The position numbers were made by a program, and so were the translations under genes. A model generated the notes under the pieces. The model was given only the letters and a program-made list of their open reading frames with translations. It was not told the DNA's origin and did not search any database. DNA of 11,441 nucleotides from Anaerolineaceae bacterium (GTDB lineage: Bacteria > Chloroflexota > Anaerolineae > Anaerolineales > Anaerolineaceae), in contig WOZC01000042.1 of NCBI GenBank assembly GCA_011620465.1, positions 2,991 through 14,431 on the forward strand, read 5' to 3'. Positions 1 through 7,283 of the stretch are shown piece by piece. How positions within the stretch are numbered: the first letter of the stretch is position 1; every line of letters starts with the position of its first letter.

Positions 1-10
1 CCACCCCCTT

Positions 11-50
11 ATTCCCCCTCCCATCGCCCAAAAGAGGGGCTGGAGGGGGT
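11..50. repeat. Palindromic intergenic repeat, copy 1
   Basis: This is an imperfect inverted repeat. CCCCCTCC at 14-21 pairs with GGAGGGGG at 42-49, around a loop containing CCCAAAAGAGGGG. The 22 bases at 28-49 match 155-176 with a single mismatch (g38 against a165), so it belongs to the same family as the second copy 127 bp away. The window starts within the flanking CCACCCC, so the element may extend further left. It is non-coding. It resembles short G/C-rich palindromic repeats scattered between genes in many bacterial genomes; membership of a named family cannot be assigned here. Confidence 0.7.
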
Positions 51-118
51 AAAGAAACTCAAAACTAATCTTAAGAATCGATTGATCTAAGAATTGAGAC
101 TAACAGATTTGATTCACT

Positions 119-188
119 AAAAACAACCATACCCCATTCTCCTCCCTCCAGCGTCCAAAAGAGGAGCTGGAGGGGGAAAAGGGGTGGT
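119..188 (-). terminator. Probable intrinsic terminator of the E1-E2 operon
   Basis: Read on the minus strand downstream of the E2 stop, the copy-2 hairpin (188 down to 126) is followed by TTGTTTTT (125 down to 119, with five T at 123-119). A long GC-rich stem followed at once by a T tract is the form of a rho-independent terminator. The dispersed repeat therefore appears to have been co-opted as the operon's 3' end. The stem has internal unpaired bases, so its efficiency is uncertain. Confidence 0.6.
126..188. repeat. Palindromic intergenic repeat, copy 2
   Basis: This is a stronger version of the repeat at 11-50, in the same orientation. Bases 142-152 pair with 166-176 (11 pairs including one G-T), with 153-165 as loop. 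An outer helix adds ACCA 126-129 with TGGT 185-188 and CCCC 132-135 with GGGG 181-184. The internal bases 136-141 and 177-180 are unpaired. It sits 20 bp past the E2 stop codon. Confidence 0.75.
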
Positions 189-207
189 TAATTTGGATAT
201 GGCCGGG

Positions 208-1527
208 CTAATCCGACCAATTCTCCAATATCTTCTTCACATCCGACAGGAAGTTATCGCCGCTTTCACCATCAATCGCGCGGTGATCGAAGACGTATGA
301 AAGATAGACCATCGGGCGGATGGCAATAGAATCGTTGCCGTTCTCATCGGTGATCACGATTGCGCGTTTCTGCATCACACCGGTTCCCAAAATACCCAGC
401 TGGGGTTGATTGATTATGGGCATGGCAAACAGCGAACCCGCTGTGCCATGATTGGTAAGAGTGAATGTCCCTCCGCGCACGTCTTCTGGTTTGAGCCTTT
501 TGCTGCGGGCGCGGTCGCTCAAGTCGTTGATTTGCGATGCGATCCCTTTCAAGGACAGATTCTGGGCTTGCTTGATGACCGGCACGATCAACCCTTCCTC
601 ACCCCGTGCCACTGCCAGGCCGATGTTTACATCAGCGTAGGTGAAAATCCCTTCTTCAGTCCAGGTTGCATTGACAATTTTATGGTTGCCAAGCGCTTTA
701 GTTAATGCAGCAACAAAGTATGCAGTCAGAGTCAGGTTGATACCGTCTTCTGCGAATTTATCCTTGTTTGCCTTACGGTGAACCAATACCCGGGTCATGT
801 CCACTTCCATGACAGTCAGAACGCGGGGTGAGGTCAACACCGAATCGACCATGTGAGCTGCAATTTGCCTGCGTATGGAAGTGTGCGGGATCAATTGTCC
901 GGGCATGTCGCTGGGAACGACCACTGCCTTGACAGTTGGCTCAGTTTTTGCTTTTGATTCCACAGCAGGTTGAGGGACGCTCTGGGTTTCTTTCCGGGTG
1001 GTAAGATAGGCTTCAACATCTTGCTTGGTTATGCGCCCTCCTGAACCTGTTCCTTCGATCTTGTCAGGGTCAAGTTGGTGCTCGTCGAGCATTTTCTTTA
1101 CCAGAGGTGAAAGAAAAGAAGATTTCTCAGGAGACTTTTCAGAATTTTCTGTCATAACCGGAGCGTTCTCGAATTCTTCTTGACCTGCAGCAGGTTTGCC
1201 AGCCATTCCCTGGAGTGTTTGGTTTTCAGCTTTCTCTGTTGGTCGTTCTATCGTTAATGCAGAAGGTTCTGTCACTTCCAAATTTTCATCGGGGTTCCCG
1301 ATTATTCCCATACTTTCGCCAACTTTCACGACATTGCCTGCAGGAACATCAATGCGCAGCAGGGTGCCAGCCACCGGGCTTGGGAATTCGGTCATTACCT
1401 TGTCGGTCTCGATCTCGAGGATCGATTCCATCTCGCCAACCTGGTCGCCAACTGCTTTGAGCCAGTTGGTAACGGTTAATTCTTCAACGCCTTCTCCGGT
1501 TCTGGGGGCGATCAATTTAGTTGCCAT
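208..1527 (-). CDS. Dihydrolipoamide acyltransferase (E2) of a 2-oxoacid dehydrogenase complex
   Basis: This 439-residue E2 transfers the acyl group made by E1 from its lipoyl arm to CoA and forms the cytoplasmic core of the complex. Domains in order: one biotinyl/lipoyl domain (about 1-78) with the lipoylated lysine in ETDKV (K43); a variable linker; a peripheral-subunit-binding domain (about 138-175, FLSPLVKKMLDEHQLDPDKI then GSGGRIT); a second linker rich in Ala, Pro, Val and Lys; and the catalytic domain (about 210-439) ending with DHRAIDG at 414-420, H415 being the expected catalytic histidine. Length is normal for a one-lipoyl-domain E2. The ATG is preceded by AGGAG (1534-1538) with a 6-nt spacer. 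It begins inside the last codons of E1 (11-nt overlap), so translation is probably coupled. The sequence alone does not separate pyruvate from branched-chain specificity. No E3 gene is present in the window. Confidence 0.93.
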   Translation of the reverse strand: MATKLIAPRTGEGVEELTVTNWLKAVGDQVGEMESILEIETDKVMTEFPSPVAGTLLRIDVPAGNVVKVGESMGIIGNPDENLEVTEPSALTIERPTEKAENQTLQGMAGKPAAGQEEFENAPVMTENSEKSPEKSSFLSPLVKKMLDEHQLDPDKIEGTGSGGRITKQDVEAYLTTRKETQSVPQPAVESKAKTEPTVKAVVVPSDMPGQLIPHTSIRRQIAAHMVDSVLTSPRVLTVMEVDMTRVLVHRKANKDKFAEDGINLTLTAYFVAALTKALGNHKIVNATWTEEGIFTYADVNIGLAVARGEEGLIVPVIKQAQNLSLKGIASQINDLSDRARSKRLKPEDVRGGTFTLTNHGTAGSLFAMPIINQPQLGILGTGVMQKRAIVITDENGNDSIAIRPMVYLSYVFDHRAIDGESGDNFLSDVKKILENWSD

Positions 1528-3955
1528 TTTTTTCTCCTGTTATGACCATGGGAAAGCGCTTTGAGTTGCTCTCGTGCATGATCTCGTAAACTTTATCGAA
1601 AATTGATTCCGCGTTTGGTTTGCTGTAGTAGTCGCCATCAGTCCCGTAAGCCGGGCGATGGGCGGCAGCTGAAAGGGTCTGAGGAGCGGAATCGAGCCAC
1701 TGCCAGGCTTCCTGACTACTCAAAACTTGTTCCATCATGTAAGCGCTGGTTCCTCCGGGAACATCTTCGTCCACAAAGAGTACACGTGAAGTCTTTTTGA
1801 TGGATTGTTTGATCATCCCAAATCGATCAAAGGGTAGGAGCGATTGCACATCGATCAGTTCCACATCGATACCAGCCTTCGCAAGCATCTCCACCGCGTT
1901 TTCAGCGATGCGAACTGTTGCACCATAGGTGACCAGGGTAAGGTCTTTTCCTTCGCGAAGGATCTCTGGAACACCCAGGGGCAGTTTGAACTCTCCGATG
2001 TTGTCGGGCAAACGCTCTTTGAGGCGGTAGCCGTTGAGCACTTCAACCACCAGGGCAGGGTCGTCCCCTTCGATCAGTGTGTTGTAAAAACCAGCTGCCT
2101 GGGTCATATTGCGAGGAACCAAAACGTGCATGCCACGCACCAGGTTGATGATGCCTGCCATGGGCGATCCGGAGTGGAAGATACCTTCCAGTCGATGACC
2201 GCGTGTGCGCACAATCAACGGCGCTTGCTGCCTGCCAGCTGTACGCCAACGCAGGTTGGACAGGTCGTCAGCCATGATCTGCAGGGCATAAAGCAAGTAA
2301 TCAAGATACTGAATCTCTGCGATCGGTCGCAGACCGCGCAGCGCTAACCCGATACCTTGCCCAAGGATGGTCGCTTCGCGGATTCCAGTATCCGTCACAC
2401 GCAATGTGCCGTATTTTTCCTGCATTCCCCGGAAACCCTGGTTCACATCACCGAGGTTGCCGACATCTTCACCAAAGGCGATCATGCGCGGCTCACGAGC
2501 GAGCATTTCATCAAAAGTTTTGTTGATTAATTCAAATCCCATAACCAGAGGGGATGTTTCACTGTATTTGGCTGGAATGCCTTTCTCCAACAAAGGTGAA
2601 TGCTTTGATTCCGAAAACTGGAATTTGTTATAGTAGTTGATTTTCTTCTCTTCAAGCTGCTTGTGCCATGCAGACAGTTCCGACCACGCTTCATTCACAT
2701 GATCGGAAGTGACGACGAGGGCTTTGTGGACAGCCTCAGCGATATCGCGATTAAGTGGGTCCGGGATGCTCATCAATTTGCTCTCGATATCATTTAATTC
2801 TTCAACATGGCTCTGCTTGCTTTGACCTAATTGCTTGATTAATTTACTGGCTTGTTGACGCGAGTCTTTGATCGGGTTTTGGAAAGCTTCCCAGGCGGTT
2901 TTTCGAGCCTGTTCAACAATTTGCTTATCTTCAACTTCCCATTGGTCAAACTGCTCGTCAGCTGCAACCCCATGATCCACAAGGTATTGCCTGAAGCGGC
3001 GCAAGCTGTCGTGATCCACTTCCCATTCCAGGCGTTCTTTCGACTTATAGCGCTCTTGTGAACCAGAGGTAGAATGCCCCAAGGGTTGAGTAAGGTCGTA
3101 GACATGGATCAGCGAGGGGATATGGTACTTCCGGGCGGTCTCTTCTGCCTTGGAATATGCATCCCACAAAGCCGGGAAGTCCCAGGCTTGAACTGTGTAG
3201 ATGTCATAACCCCGGTCACACTTGTCCGCTGGACACTGGATGCGTTGAAAGCCTTCCAGGATGGAAGATATGTTTTCTTTGACCATCTGGAACTTATTGG
3301 GCACCGAAATTCCGTAACCGTCATCATAAATGCTGATGATGGCAGGCGCCTTGAGTACGCCGATTGCATTGACTGCTTCCCAAAAGGGTCCTTCGGCTGT
3401 TGAGGCGTTACCAATTGAAACCCAGGTGATCTCATTGCCGTTTTTGCTGAATTTATCAAATTGTTTCAGCTCATCGAGCTGCCTGTAGAGTACTGAGGCA
3501 TAAGCCAGACCGACAGAGCGGGGCATCTGGCTGGCAGTGGGGGGAGCGTCGGCAGAGGAATTATAACGGTCAGCCTGGCTGAGCCATTCTCCATTCTCAT
3601 CGATAAGTTGCGTGGCAAAATTACCGTTCATGTTACGTCCCCCGGAATGAGGGTCAAAATTCAGGTCAGCATGCGCGTAGAGTTGTGCAAAGAACTGCTC
3701 CAGGTTGAGCAAGTCGAGCGCCATCATCCAGGTTTGATCCCGGTAATATCCGGAACGCCAGTCTCCAGGGCGGAAGTGGTGGGCGATGATGAGCTGGATC
3801 AGCTCCTTGCCGTCACCGAAAATACCGAATTTTGCTTTCCCGGTTAAAACCTCACGTCTTCCGATTATGGAAGCCTGTCGAGAGCGATAACCGAGCCGGT
3901 AATCGTTAATTAGTTGTTCATTTGTTATGGGCAATTCAGGAATGTTGTCTGACAT
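1517..3955 (-). CDS. Fused alpha/beta E1 of a 2-oxoacid dehydrogenase complex
   Basis: This 812-residue protein carries both E1 subunits in one chain. It should decarboxylate a 2-oxoacid with thiamine diphosphate and reductively acylate the lipoyl arm of the adjacent E2. The alpha part is about residues 15-330: GGRNM at 105-109, the cofactor stretch S180-IGNASTAEG followed by DDGYGIS at 211-217, and GHSTS at 293-297 with the following ERYKSKERLEWE. A charged, probably helical linker covers about 330-460. The beta part is about 465-800: GEDVG 495-499, with E496 the expected catalytic acid; FHSGSP 593-598, with H594 the likely active-site His; and the transketolase C-terminal domain from about 665. 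Fused E1 chains of this type are known in several phyla and are usually labelled branched-chain or generic 2-oxoacid dehydrogenases. The alpha metal motif, normally GDG then NN, reads GNA then DDG here. The start codon has GGAGG (3959-3963) just upstream. Substrate is unresolved. Confidence 0.92.
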   Translation of the reverse strand: MSDNIPELPITNEQLINDYRLGYRSRQASIIGRREVLTGKAKFGIFGDGKELIQLIIAHHFRPGDWRSGYYRDQTWMMALDLLNLEQFFAQLYAHADLNFDPHSGGRNMNGNFATQLIDENGEWLSQADRYNSSADAPPTASQMPRSVGLAYASVLYRQLDELKQFDKFSKNGNEITWVSIGNASTAEGPFWEAVNAIGVLKAPAIISIYDDGYGISVPNKFQMVKENISSILEGFQRIQCPADKCDRGYDIYTVQAWDFPALWDAYSKAEETARKYHIPSLIHVYDLTQPLGHSTSGSQERYKSKERLEWEVDHDSLRRFRQYLVDHGVAADEQFDQWEVEDKQIVEQARKTAWEAFQNPIKDSRQQASKLIKQLGQSKQSHVEELNDIESKLMSIPDPLNRDIAEAVHKALVVTSDHVNEAWSELSAWHKQLEEKKINYYNKFQFSESKHSPLLEKGIPAKYSETSPLVMGFELINKTFDEMLAREPRMIAFGEDVGNLGDVNQGFRGMQEKYGTLRVTDTGIREATILGQGIGLALRGLRPIAEIQYLDYLLYALQIMADDLSNLRWRTAGRQQAPLIVRTRGHRLEGIFHSGSPMAGIINLVRGMHVLVPRNMTQAAGFYNTLIEGDDPALVVEVLNGYRLKERLPDNIGEFKLPLGVPEILREGKDLTLVTYGATVRIAENAVEMLAKAGIDVELIDVQSLLPFDRFGMIKQSIKKTSRVLFVDEDVPGGTSAYMMEQVLSSQEAWQWLDSAPQTLSAAAHRPAYGTDGDYYSKPNAESIFDKVYEIMHESNSKRFPMVITGEKNGN

Positions 3956-3987
3956 ACGCCTCCGTTTTATTTTTGTTGTTATATAAG

Positions 3988-4016
3988 ATTATATAAAAGC
4001 AATGAAGGTAATTCAA
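3988..4016 (-). promoter_or_regulatory. Sigma70-type promoter of the E1-E2 operon
   Basis: On the minus strand a -35 element TTGAAT (4011-4016) and a perfect -10 TATAAT (3988-3993) are separated by exactly 17 bp. They lie about 33 bp upstream of the E1 ATG, in an AT-rich stretch. Transcription would start near 3981. This is the best housekeeping-type promoter in the window, and it makes E1-E2 a transcription unit separate from the importer operon upstream. Confidence 0.7.
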
Positions 4017-4066
4017 TTCATTGTATAGAGGTGGAGGTTGGTCTTATGGATTGTTAATGATTTAGC

Positions 4067-4106
4067 AGGGAGCAGGGATCAGGGAGCAGGGATCAGGGAG
4101 CAGGGA
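4067..4106. repeat. 14-bp tandem repeat, about 2.9 copies
   Basis: The unit AGGGAGCAGGGATC occurs at 4067-4080 and 4081-4094, followed by 12 matching bases at 4095-4106. The two full units are identical, which suggests recent slippage. Each unit is itself two related 7-mers (AGGGAGC and AGGGATC). It lies between the second permease gene and the E1 promoter, about 50 bp upstream of the -35. No other function is visible. Confidence 0.9.
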
Positions 4107-4130
4107 ACGGCGTTCAGATTATTTGTCGCA

Positions 4131-4958
4131 TTAACCCTTGATCGCACCACCCAGCATACCGCGTATGAAGAAGCGTTGGAAGATGATATAGATCAGAACT
4201 GTTGGTAATGCTACAATGATCGCTCCAGCAGCCATAAGCGAGAGGTTGGAGGTGTACTTGCCCTGGAAAAACGCCAAACCAACAGGCAAGGTACGCATCG
4301 CCTCGGTCTGCACCATCACCAAAGCCAGCAAAAACTCGTTCCAGGTCCACATAAAAACAAGCACGACCAGGGTGGTAGTGGCAGGTCTGGCTAAGGGCCA
4401 AAGGATCTGCCAGAGTGTTTGCCAGCGGTTGCAGCCATCGATCGTGGCCGCATCCATCAGTTCCTTAGGCGCATTTTCGAAAAAAGAAGACATCCAGAGC
4501 GTACCGAAAGAAACGCTTAAGCCAATTTGAGGCAAGATCAAAGCCCAGTACGTGTTGCGTAAGCCCAAGGCATCCATCCAGTTATATAGCGGAATTATTA
4601 CTGCTTCGAATGGCACCATGTAGCCGAGCAGCATGATTGGAAAGAGCAAGTTTCGCCCTGGCATGGGAAGCTGTCCAAAAGCATAGCCGCTCAACGTAGA
4701 GAGAAAGACGCTGCTGACGACCACAGCAGTGGTTACGATCACGCTGTTTTTAAAGAAGACATTGAATTTCCCGACTGTCCAGGCTTGTCGGAAGTTTTCC
4801 AGGGTCCAGGTTTCTGGCAGGCTAAAAGGCGAGGAGGCGATTTGGGTGTCGGTTTTGAAGGCACTCATCAACATTCCCCAAACCGGAAGCAGGACGATCA
4901 GCATAAAAACCGTCAAGACCAGGTAACGGGGCAAAAGCTGCTTCCAATGAACACTCAT
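4131..4958 (-). CDS. Carbohydrate ABC transporter permease, MalG type (CUT1)
   Basis: This 275-residue protein is the second inner-membrane subunit of a sugar importer and pairs with the upstream-encoded permease to form the channel. Six hydrophobic segments are visible, near residues 12-34, 71-95, 104-125, 136-158, 193-217 and 241-261. The cytoplasmic EAA-type loop that docks the ATPase runs from ELMDAATIDG at 166-175 to about 192, ending WPLARP. The C-terminal GMLGGAIKG is typical of MalG-like permeases. Its ATG overlaps the stop of the preceding permease in an ATGA, which points to coupled translation. It is the last gene of the operon. No ATPase gene follows, and I see no convincing hairpin terminator after its stop. 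Confidence 0.93.
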   Translation of the reverse strand: MSVHWKQLLPRYLVLTVFMLIVLLPVWGMLMSAFKTDTQIASSPFSLPETWTLENFRQAWTVGKFNVFFKNSVIVTTAVVVSSVFLSTLSGYAFGQLPMPGRNLLFPIMLLGYMVPFEAVIIPLYNWMDALGLRNTYWALILPQIGLSVSFGTLWMSSFFENAPKELMDAATIDGCNRWQTLWQILWPLARPATTTLVVLVFMWTWNEFLLALVMVQTEAMRTLPVGLAFFQGKYTSNLSLMAAGAIIVALPTVLIYIIFQRFFIRGMLGGAIKG

Positions 4959-5860
4959 ACTGCCTGCTCTTGCCTGTCGCTCACAAAGCGGCGAATGAGG
5001 AATGACAAAACCAAAATGATGATCGACAAAATTGTCGCGATGGCAGCACCGTAGCCGATACGGTTATTGAGAATTGCCGAGCGGTAGATCAAAAAACCAG
5101 TGACTAACGTTGAATCCCCCGGACCTCCACGTGTCGTTGAGTAGATCAGGTCAAAAACACGAAGTGCGGCAATCATGGTTGTGATCATTGCTACACCGAT
5201 TTCCGACTTCAGACCAGGAATCGTGATGTAGAGGAACTGCTTGAATCCATTGGCGCCATCCAAACCGGCAGCTTCGTAATATTCCATGGGAATGCGTTGT
5301 ATGCCTGCCAGGAAAAGTACCATGCAAAAGCCGTATTGTACCCAGGTGCCAATTGAACCAACTGCCGGCAGGGCATACGTAAAACTGCCCAGCCATGCTT
5401 GCCTGAGTTGGTCGAGACCAATAAAGGAGAGAAACTGGTTGATCGGACCGCTGACCGGATTGAACATCCAGCGCCAGATCACGCCGACAACCACCATGCT
5501 GATCACCTGGGGCAGAAAATAAAGCGTTCTGAAAAAACTGAAACCTGGGATAGGTTGCCCGGTCAGAAGCGCGGACAGCATGAGTCCGATCAATATGGGA
5601 ATGATGCTGTAGAAAATGATGAAAACCAGGTTGTTTGTGATCGCCTTCAGGAAGAGCGAATCAGAAAAGAGATTGACGTAGTTTCCGAGACCGATGAAGC
5701 TGCGTGCTTCGCTGAAACCATTCCAATCATAAAAGCTGGCTCGAAACGTCTCCAGGATCGGGATAAATGTGAAAAGCAGGTAGATCAACAAGGCAGGCAA
5801 CAGGTAGAGCAAGCCTTTCCATTTGCTTTCTCCCGGGTACGTATGGTTTCCAGTGGTCAT
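4955..5860 (-). CDS. Carbohydrate ABC transporter permease, MalF type (CUT1)
   Basis: This is the first permease subunit of the sugar importer, 301 residues from the ATG at 5860. It has six membrane segments near residues 17-37, 77-99, 111-131, 162-186, 219-239 and 270-289. The EAA loop begins YYEAAGLDGANGF (about 194-206) and ends ITIPGLK, as expected for the ATPase contact. An in-frame GTG at 5881 would add seven residues (308 in total). That codon sits inside the perfect 30-bp palindrome at 5870-5899 and has no Shine-Dalgarno upstream, so I prefer the ATG. The ATG's own ribosome-binding site is also weak: only GGA, 12 nt upstream, within the stem. The gene follows the binding-protein gene after a short gap and overlaps the next permease by 4 nt. 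Confidence 0.92.
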   Translation of the reverse strand: MTTGNHTYPGESKWKGLLYLLPALLIYLLFTFIPILETFRASFYDWNGFSEARSFIGLGNYVNLFSDSLFLKAITNNLVFIIFYSIIPILIGLMLSALLTGQPIPGFSFFRTLYFLPQVISMVVVGVIWRWMFNPVSGPINQFLSFIGLDQLRQAWLGSFTYALPAVGSIGTWVQYGFCMVLFLAGIQRIPMEYYEAAGLDGANGFKQFLYITIPGLKSEIGVAMITTMIAALRVFDLIYSTTRGGPGDSTLVTGFLIYRSAILNNRIGYGAAIATILSIIILVLSFLIRRFVSDRQEQAV

Positions 5861-5869
5861 TATGAAATC

Positions 5870-5899
5870 GAGTCCGCTCACCTGCAGGTGAGCGGACTC
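5870..5899. repeat. Perfect 30-bp palindrome between binding-protein and permease genes
   Basis: The half-site GAGTCCGCTCACCTG (5870-5884) is followed directly by its exact reverse complement (5885-5899). As RNA it would fold into a hairpin of about 13 pairs. It begins 12 bp past the binding-protein stop and ends 9 bp before the permease ATG. No clear T tract follows on the minus strand (ATTTCATA), so complete termination is unlikely. It more likely protects the upstream transcript or lowers permease translation, as known for intergenic hairpins in other sugar-importer operons. Confidence 0.9.
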
Positions 5900-5911
5900 T
5901 TGATTAATGGG

Positions 5912-7240
5912 TTACTGCGATCTTTCTTGCAGGTAATTGGCGTAGTCGACTTCCACAGCAGCAGTGAAATCGGCGGGTGTGGTGACACCGCCAAGCAGTT
6001 TCTGCAGCTCAGACACCAAAGTGTCATAGAAGGTGGGGGTTGCCCAGTCAATATAATGACCAACAGCGTTGTTATTATTGATTGTTTGCCAGGCTAATAG
6101 TGTTTCACCAAACAAATTGTCAGTATCGATCTTGCTGTCTTCCGGCAATGCCATGGCTGGAACCATCCCTGCTTGCGCCCAAAGTTCGGCAGCACGCGGG
6201 CTGATCATCCAGTTCAGGTATTCAGCTGCGAGGTCGGCATGTTCGGTGGTCTTGCGAATGGCAAATGGCACACCTACGCCGCCGATCGCCATGGTTGTTT
6301 TCCCGCTTAAACCGGGCAGGAGGAAAAAGCCAAATTCCTGGTCAGTTCCGGTCATCAGTTCCGGGGCAAACCAGGAACCAGTGATGGTCATAGCACCTTC
6401 TCCAGCTTTGAACAGATTGTTGCTATCATCGTAGCCGATTCCAGTGTAGCCTTCGCTAAAATAACCAGCTTTTGCCCAATCGGATAGGATTCGGGCGGCT
6501 TCCTGATTTTCCGGGGTGTCAAATGAGACGTTATTGACGCCATAGGTAAGGTTGTTGATGTAATCCAGGCTGACCAGCAGGTGCTGGATGGCACTGTATT
6601 CGTGGATAGCATTCCAGCCGTCCAGCGAACCGAAAGAAATGGGAGTGATGCCAGCAGCTTTGACATCAGCCAGGAGGGTTTCAAAATCTTCAAACGTGGT
6701 CGGGACTGACCAGTTGTTGTCCTTGAAAATGCCCTTGTTATAGAAAACGCCGACCACTTCGGCAGTCGGGCTGACGCCGTAGAGGCTGCCCTGACCAAAG
6801 GTTTTACCGTCCGAAGTGAAGCTGTTGCGGCTGGCAACGCTGCTGGAAAAAACATTTCCCCAACTGTAAGTCGCAACGTAATCGTCCAACGGCAAGAGGA
6901 GACCGGCTTCGACCAGTGCGCCCATATCGCTGCGACCCTGGTTCACCTGGGCAATATCGGGACCATCTGTTTCACCAAGGGCGAGCTTGACCGTCATCTG
7001 CAGGTCTGCCAGTACCTTGGTTTCGCGTTCGATCTTGACACCAGCATGAGCGGCTTCAAATTCAGCATTGAGGGTCTCGATCACTTTGCTTTCTTCTTCC
7101 CGGTAAAACTGGTCCCAAACCACAAGGGTGGTTTCTTCAGAGGGCTGTTCGGCAGGGGCTTGAACGGTTGGGGTGGTGCAGGCACTTAAAACTAGCACGA
7201 ATGTGAGCACCAAAATGAGGGGTAAGCGGAATTTCTTCAT
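5912..7240 (-). CDS. Sugar-binding lipoprotein of an ABC importer (CUT1 solute-binding protein)
   Basis: This is the extracellular substrate-binding component, 442 residues from the chosen start. The N-terminus is a lipoprotein signal: MKKF, a hydrophobic stretch, then lipobox LSAC with the lipidated cysteine at 21. A Thr/Pro/Glu-rich tether to about residue 37 follows, then the mature domain opening TTLVVWDQF. Further family features are the GPDIAQVNQGRSDMGALVEAG segment, the WNAIHEYSAIQHLL helix region and the late GAMTITGSW. Length is typical of the extracellular solute-binding protein family 1. The ligand cannot be read from the sequence. The ATG at 7240 has AAAGGAG (7246-7252) with a 5-nt spacer. 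The adjacent ATG at 7243 would leave only 2 nt, and a further in-frame ATG at 7279 lies upstream of the ribosome-binding site. It is first in the operon, before both permeases. Confidence 0.93.
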   Translation of the reverse strand: MKKFRLPLILVLTFVLVLSACTTPTVQAPAEQPSEETTLVVWDQFYREEESKVIETLNAEFEAAHAGVKIERETKVLADLQMTVKLALGETDGPDIAQVNQGRSDMGALVEAGLLLPLDDYVATYSWGNVFSSSVASRNSFTSDGKTFGQGSLYGVSPTAEVVGVFYNKGIFKDNNWSVPTTFEDFETLLADVKAAGITPISFGSLDGWNAIHEYSAIQHLLVSLDYINNLTYGVNNVSFDTPENQEAARILSDWAKAGYFSEGYTGIGYDDSNNLFKAGEGAMTITGSWFAPELMTGTDQEFGFFLLPGLSGKTTMAIGGVGVPFAIRKTTEHADLAAEYLNWMISPRAAELWAQAGMVPAMALPEDSKIDTDNLFGETLLAWQTINNNNAVGHYIDWATPTFYDTLVSELQKLLGGVTTPADFTAAVEVDYANYLQERSQ

Positions 7241-7245
7241 CATCT

Positions 7246-7252
7246 CTCCTTT
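7246..7252 (-). promoter_or_regulatory. Ribosome-binding site that decides the lipoprotein start
   Basis: AAAGGAG on the minus strand lies 5 nt before the ATG at 7240, 2 nt before the ATG at 7243, and downstream of the ATG at 7279. It therefore selects 7240, which also places the signal peptide directly at the N-terminus. Confidence 0.75.
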
Positions 7253-7283
7253 AGAAGATTGGTAATTGAAAATTAACAATAAA

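Noticed and set aside
1844..2347. A 167-codon plus-strand frame inside E1
   Set aside because: It is antisense to conserved beta-subunit motifs of E1 and is composed like a reverse-frame shadow.
4067..4106. Possible CRISPR-like array
   Set aside because: The units are 14 bp and directly adjacent with no spacers, so this is a simple tandem repeat.
5879..5881. GTG as the start of the MalF-type permease
   Set aside because: It sits at the heart of the perfect palindrome with no Shine-Dalgarno, and the ATG 21 bp downstream gives a normal N-terminus. It is not excluded.
5399..6097. A 232-codon open frame on the plus strand across the binding-protein/permease junction
   Set aside because: It is antisense to two well-supported genes, has a low-complexity charged composition and no recognisable motif, and ends without regulatory signals. 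It is the shadow of hydrophobic codons on the other strand.
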